A stretch of DNA of 64,000 nucleotides, taken from Cryptomeria japonica. Taxonomy: Eukaryota; Streptophyta; Pinopsida; Cupressales; Cupressaceae. The notes beneath the pieces were generated by a model. The model saw only the letters and a list, made by a program, of their open reading frames with translations, was not told the DNA's origin and ran no database searches. How positions within the stretch are numbered: position 1 is the first letter of the stretch; the number at the start of each line of letters is the position of its first letter. The DNA lies in assembly GCF_030272615.1 (NCBI RefSeq), contig NC_081408.1:304269450-304333449 (forward strand), written 5' to 3'. Position numbers and translations under genes: made by a program. Below, piece by piece: positions 60,962 to 64,000 of the stretch.

Positions 60962-62196
60962 TGTAGCGTCCTAAAATTGCGACACTTGCAATTTTGACTG
61001 CATTTGGGTCTTCACGATGGCGATGCAACACGGAACCTGAATGGAGACCCCGAAACTTGTTCATGACATCAAAAACTGCATTTTTTAGCACCCTGGCCTG
61101 ATCCTCCTTGCACCCTGCTGTCCCTGGAGGTGGGACCATGGCACCCAGCGCGCTGGTCCCCCAGGACCATGGTGCCCAGCGCCCTGGTCCCTCGCCCTAT
61201 TTTGGGCCCGGTCTCTTGTGGGCATCGGGTCTTTAAGTTTGCAAATTGGAAAATAATGTTTCTTGGTCGGCCTAAGGTCGGGAAAATCAGTCTATCAGCC
61301 CTAATTGACAAGTATATAAACTACATTTCCCCTCCCATTTGAAGAGGTAGGAAGGAAAGGAGCAAGAGCAAGACGCAGAAGCGATATTCAAACATTCAAG
61401 CATTCAAGCATTCAAGCATTCCTTTAAGCAATTGAGCATTTTAAGTCTCCATCCAAGGCTAAGTGTTGCATTCAAGACAAGGATTCAACCATTGAAGAGG
61501 AGATCACATACAACATACAACATACTACATACATTACACCTTCGCATGTAAGAATACAAACATTCTTACAACAAGGTATCAGTACTTGTTTACATTACAA
61601 ACATTTACATTTACAACATTCTCATTTCTTGGTTAATTCCAAAACCGGGGTTTGACCTAAAGGCAAACCCCTCATCCCTAACCCCCCAATCATCCTCTCT
61701 TTTCTGTGTGTAGGTTGCAGGTACGTGTCTGTAATTGAAGATCTAGAATCCTTGTGCAGAGACGAACAGATCCACCTTCGTTTCGCGGATTTTTTGGAGG
61801 ACCGTGTGCACGCCGGGCGCCATCGTCCCGTCAACTTTCACTCAAATTTGCAGAACAGCACTGTCTCGACATTTTACTGCTAATTCTAGGTCCACAGCTT
61901 CATCCCATATCCCTATCTCTGTTTATAAGTGAATCTTTCTTGCTTTTACATGCATTCCTAGTTCAATCTTTCTATCTACATTCTTTACAAAAGAGGGTAT
62001 CCTTGATGTCACAACCCTTGAAACTCATATAGAATCCAATCTTACATTGTGTGGGATTGGATCTTGTGGGTTTCAACCCCTCTTTTGAATGTAAAGTCTC
62101 TCCTAAGTGAAAACCATCAACCCTAGTGACTCTCCCTTCTCTCTCCTTGGAGTTGGGGAGGGGAGAACGACTAGGGTTCGATTTTTCTACTTTACA
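60962..62196 (+). repeat. 5' LTR of B2 (1235 bp)
   Basis: TGTAGC...TTTACA, followed by the TGGTGAACCC PBS. It has two GC-rich hairpin units (61133-61159, 61164-61190), a TATA box near 61311 and the GGACC/GTGCAC module at 61799-61829. It is longer than the B1 LTRs mainly because of 61548-61713. Confidence 0.9.
61548..61713 (+). other. Intron-like 166-bp segment in the B2 LTR, exactly absent from B1
   Basis: The segment begins GTAAGAA, a strong donor. It ends TTTTCTGTGTGTAG after a pyrimidine-rich tract, with a CTAAC branch-point-like motif about 34 bases upstream. Flanks CTTCGCAT and GTTGCAGGTACG are contiguous in both B1 LTRs (about 15260 and 21730). The donor lies in a perfect 8-base inverted repeat, GTAAGAAT and ATTCTTAC, separated by 6 bases. 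A two-base ambiguity in the alignment ends exists (shared GT). Confidence 0.65.
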
Positions 62197-63381
62197 TTTT
62201 GGTGAACCCGACGTGAACATCCTCATTTTGATTATTCATGGTTAGATCTAAAAATTTTGCTTTCCTAATTATATTTCTATGTTTGATCTTTAGCAAATTT
62301 TAGAGGTTGATTGCATAAAAACCCTAAAATTTTCTTTTTAAGTAATTAAACCTGTGAAATGTTTAATTGTTAATGCTTGTTTCAGATCTACCCTTCTATT
62401 GCAAATTGTCAATTCATATTTGTGCTTTAATTCTGAAAATTAAGTGGTTAAATGTCAAAACCCTAATTTTTAAGACCTTCTTGATTCAACCTTTGACTGA
62501 TAATTTCACTAATCAAAACACTTCCAAATCGGCTGTAACTTTGGATTCCGCAATAAAATCATAATATCTTTCATCCCTGAAAATTTGGAAAAAAGTTGCG
62601 AGGACCGTGTGCACCCCAAGCGCCATCGTCCCTGACATTTTTTTCGAAATTTCGGGAGCTAGATCTTATTGTATTTTTCTGCTAAAATCCAGAATTTTGG
62701 CTGATTTTATCAATTTTAACACCTTCAAAATTAAAGTCAAAGTTCGTCTAGTGATTGCTTGGATTGAGGCTTCTAATCATTCAAAAATTGTTGAAATTAA
62801 AATTCATATCAAAATTGTGTTTCTTATAGTCCTAAATCTGAAAAGTGTGTTGGCATTCATTCGAAATTTCAGTGTTTTATTCAAATTTTTGCAGTTTGTG
62901 ACTTTTGAAATTAAGTGTTTAATTGCAACAACTCCGATTTCCGCTTTCAAATTCGAATTTTGCATGAAATCGGGTCAACTTTTAAATTTCAAAACTTGCA
63001 TTGCTTTCAGCATTCCCTCTAAAATCATAAAATTCAAAATTTCAGTTTCCCCCTCTTTTTCAAAATTCAAATTTTACATTTTTCAACAATCTTGGTAGGG
63101 TTCAATTTTGAGATTGCAACTTTAATTTGGCCTATCTATAGATCGTAAAATCACTCAATTTTTTTAGATTAGCTTTAAAATCATCATAACTTTCATCCCT
63201 GAAAATTTCGAAAAAAGTTGCGAGGTCCGTGTGCACTCTGTTCACCACGGTCCCGGACATTTTTTCCGAAATTTTGGGAGATTGTCCTGATTGCATTTAA
63301 TAGCTTAAACCTAGGAGATTGGCTGATTTTATTGAAATTTGCTACCTCTAAAATTCAAAATCTTCTCTCTTTCTTTAGTGC
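62197..63381 (+). other. PBS and leader of B2
   Basis: The PBS starts with TGG at 62200. Two GGACC/GTGCAC modules lie at about 62570-62665 and 63190-63285. In the second the core reads GGTCC instead of GGACC. The leader frame of B1 is broken here by TAA at 62562. Confidence 0.7.
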
Positions 63382-64000
63382 ATGAGTTTTACAACAATAA
63401 GCCCTACTTACATGATTCTCGTTAGACGAAGCCTTAGAATTAAGTCCTTCCAAGGTTTAATTACTGAGGAGATGGAACCTAATTTGAATGGCCTTTTTAA
63501 CGAGGACATGGGTAATTCCTCTAATCCTCTTAATGATGAAGAAGCTCTCCATGAGGTTTCTATAGAACAACTTTCAAAATTGGATAACCAATTTGATGAT
63601 TTTCGACAATGGATGTCTCAAGAATACCCCGATAGTCAAGCTCTTCCTTTAATTGAGGGTCTAAAACGTATGATTCAAAGTGATAAGAATGGAATTGATA
63701 TTTTGCGTGGTATTGCACACATTGTGGATTCGAATGTGATGCCTATGAAGAGTTGTGCCGAAACCTTGGGTTATACACAACCTCTTACTCAAGTTAATCA
63801 TTCTATTCCTTTGACAACTCCTATTGCTAGTATGCCTACTTTTACATCAAACATAATGACTACTTCAATACAAGACATTCCTCCTATGATCACTAGTCAT
63901 GGGGGCAATCCTTCTTCTTCAATCAACCCTCTTCCTCCATTCAATCCGACTTCTTCATTCATTCCTTCAATGAGTGTCCCTATTATATCTCCACAAATGA
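63382..64000 (+). CDS. gag: gag N-terminal part of B2, open to the window end
   Basis: From ATG 63382 the frame is open for 206 codons to the last base. It is homologous to the first part of the B1 gag (16929 onward) and has CGA at the codon where B1 has TGA 17151, with the context DDFRQWMSQEYPDS. The region corresponds to the N-terminus and the start of the Pro/Ser/Thr-rich linker. The capsid core, zinc knuckle and protease-like part lie beyond the window. B2 is therefore better preserved here than B1, but intactness downstream cannot be judged. Confidence 0.8.
   Translation, partial: MSFTTISPTYMILVRRSLRIKSFQGLITEEMEPNLNGLFNEDMGNSSNPLNDEEALHEVSIEQLSKLDNQFDDFRQWMSQEYPDSQALPLIEGLKRMIQSDKNGIDILRGIAHIVDSNVMPMKSCAETLGYTQPLTQVNHSIPLTTPIASMPTFTSNIMTTSIQDIPPMITSHGGNPSSSINPLPPFNPTSSFIPSMSVPIISPQM

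Larger units (their letters stand above)
60962..64000 (+). mobile_element. Element B2: second B-family element, truncated by window end
   Basis: It is homologous to B1: LTR (60962-62196), PBS, leader and the start of gag. It differs from B1 by one fewer GC-rich hairpin unit, a shorter octamer array, and a 166-bp GT...AG segment in the LTR. The 3' half is outside the window. The 5 bases before it are CATAT, and the matching right duplication cannot be seen. Confidence 0.9.

Noticed and set aside
60546-61139. Long ORFs (up to 187 codons) on both strands.
   Set aside because: They are translations of a TATACA/ATGTAT microsatellite, giving only Tyr/Ile/His/Met/Thr repeats. The 187-codon one merely joins LTR sequence to the repeat.

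Overview
This window looks like intergenic DNA from a large plant nuclear genome, probably a gymnosperm (an inference from old, nested, strongly decayed LTR elements with long LTRs, AT-rich spacers and gag/pol types). About 80 percent of it is LTR retrotransposons. I see no intact host gene; two short stretches look like degraded or partial host exons.

Layout. (1) 1-6037: non-autonomous element A on the minus strand, entering from the left, with a large decayed ORF of unknown family and an 886-bp solo LTR inside its 5' LTR. (2) 6038-14633: AT-rich spacer with two exon-like islands (10852-11166 minus, 13086-13272 plus). (3) 14639-22210: complete element B1 (plus, TSD ACTAC), a gag-plus-protease-like element with no reverse transcriptase. 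(4) 22278-30751: element C (plus, TSD CTTTG), a Copia-type element with 2.6-kb LTRs, a gag remnant and no recognisable pol. (5) 30757-33066: spacer running into a purine-rich microsatellite block. (6) 33067-60575: element D (minus), a Tat-lineage Ty3/gypsy element with gag, protease, G-patch, RT, two RNase H domains and integrase. (7) 40879-53844: element E (plus, TSD TCTTG), a Tekay/Del-like chromovirus with 4-kb LTRs, nested in D. (8) 60576-60961: TA/TG/CA microsatellite. (9) 60962-64000: element B2 (plus), a second B-family member that runs off the window with an open gag frame.

How the parts work together. B1, A and C lack pol and would have needed enzymes from autonomous relatives. D is Tat-like and its gag resembles the B-type gag, so a Tat-type helper for B is plausible. 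Nearly all frames carry nonsense codons that fit C-to-T change at CAG, CAA or CGA codons (or TGG on the other strand), as expected for long-methylated, silent copies.

Most notable observations: B2 has a 166-bp GT...AG segment in its 5' LTR that is precisely absent from both B1 LTRs, as if an intron had been spliced from the RNA that founded B1, and its donor lies in a perfect hairpin. The B family carries a GTGCAC-centred module three times across LTR and leader. The C LTR core promoter combines a telo box, GCC box, perfect E2F site and TATA box. The C LTR is strongly enriched in ACCGGT. D has a G-patch after its protease and an array of AGCGCT repeats in its leader. Element A encodes a long protein I cannot place.
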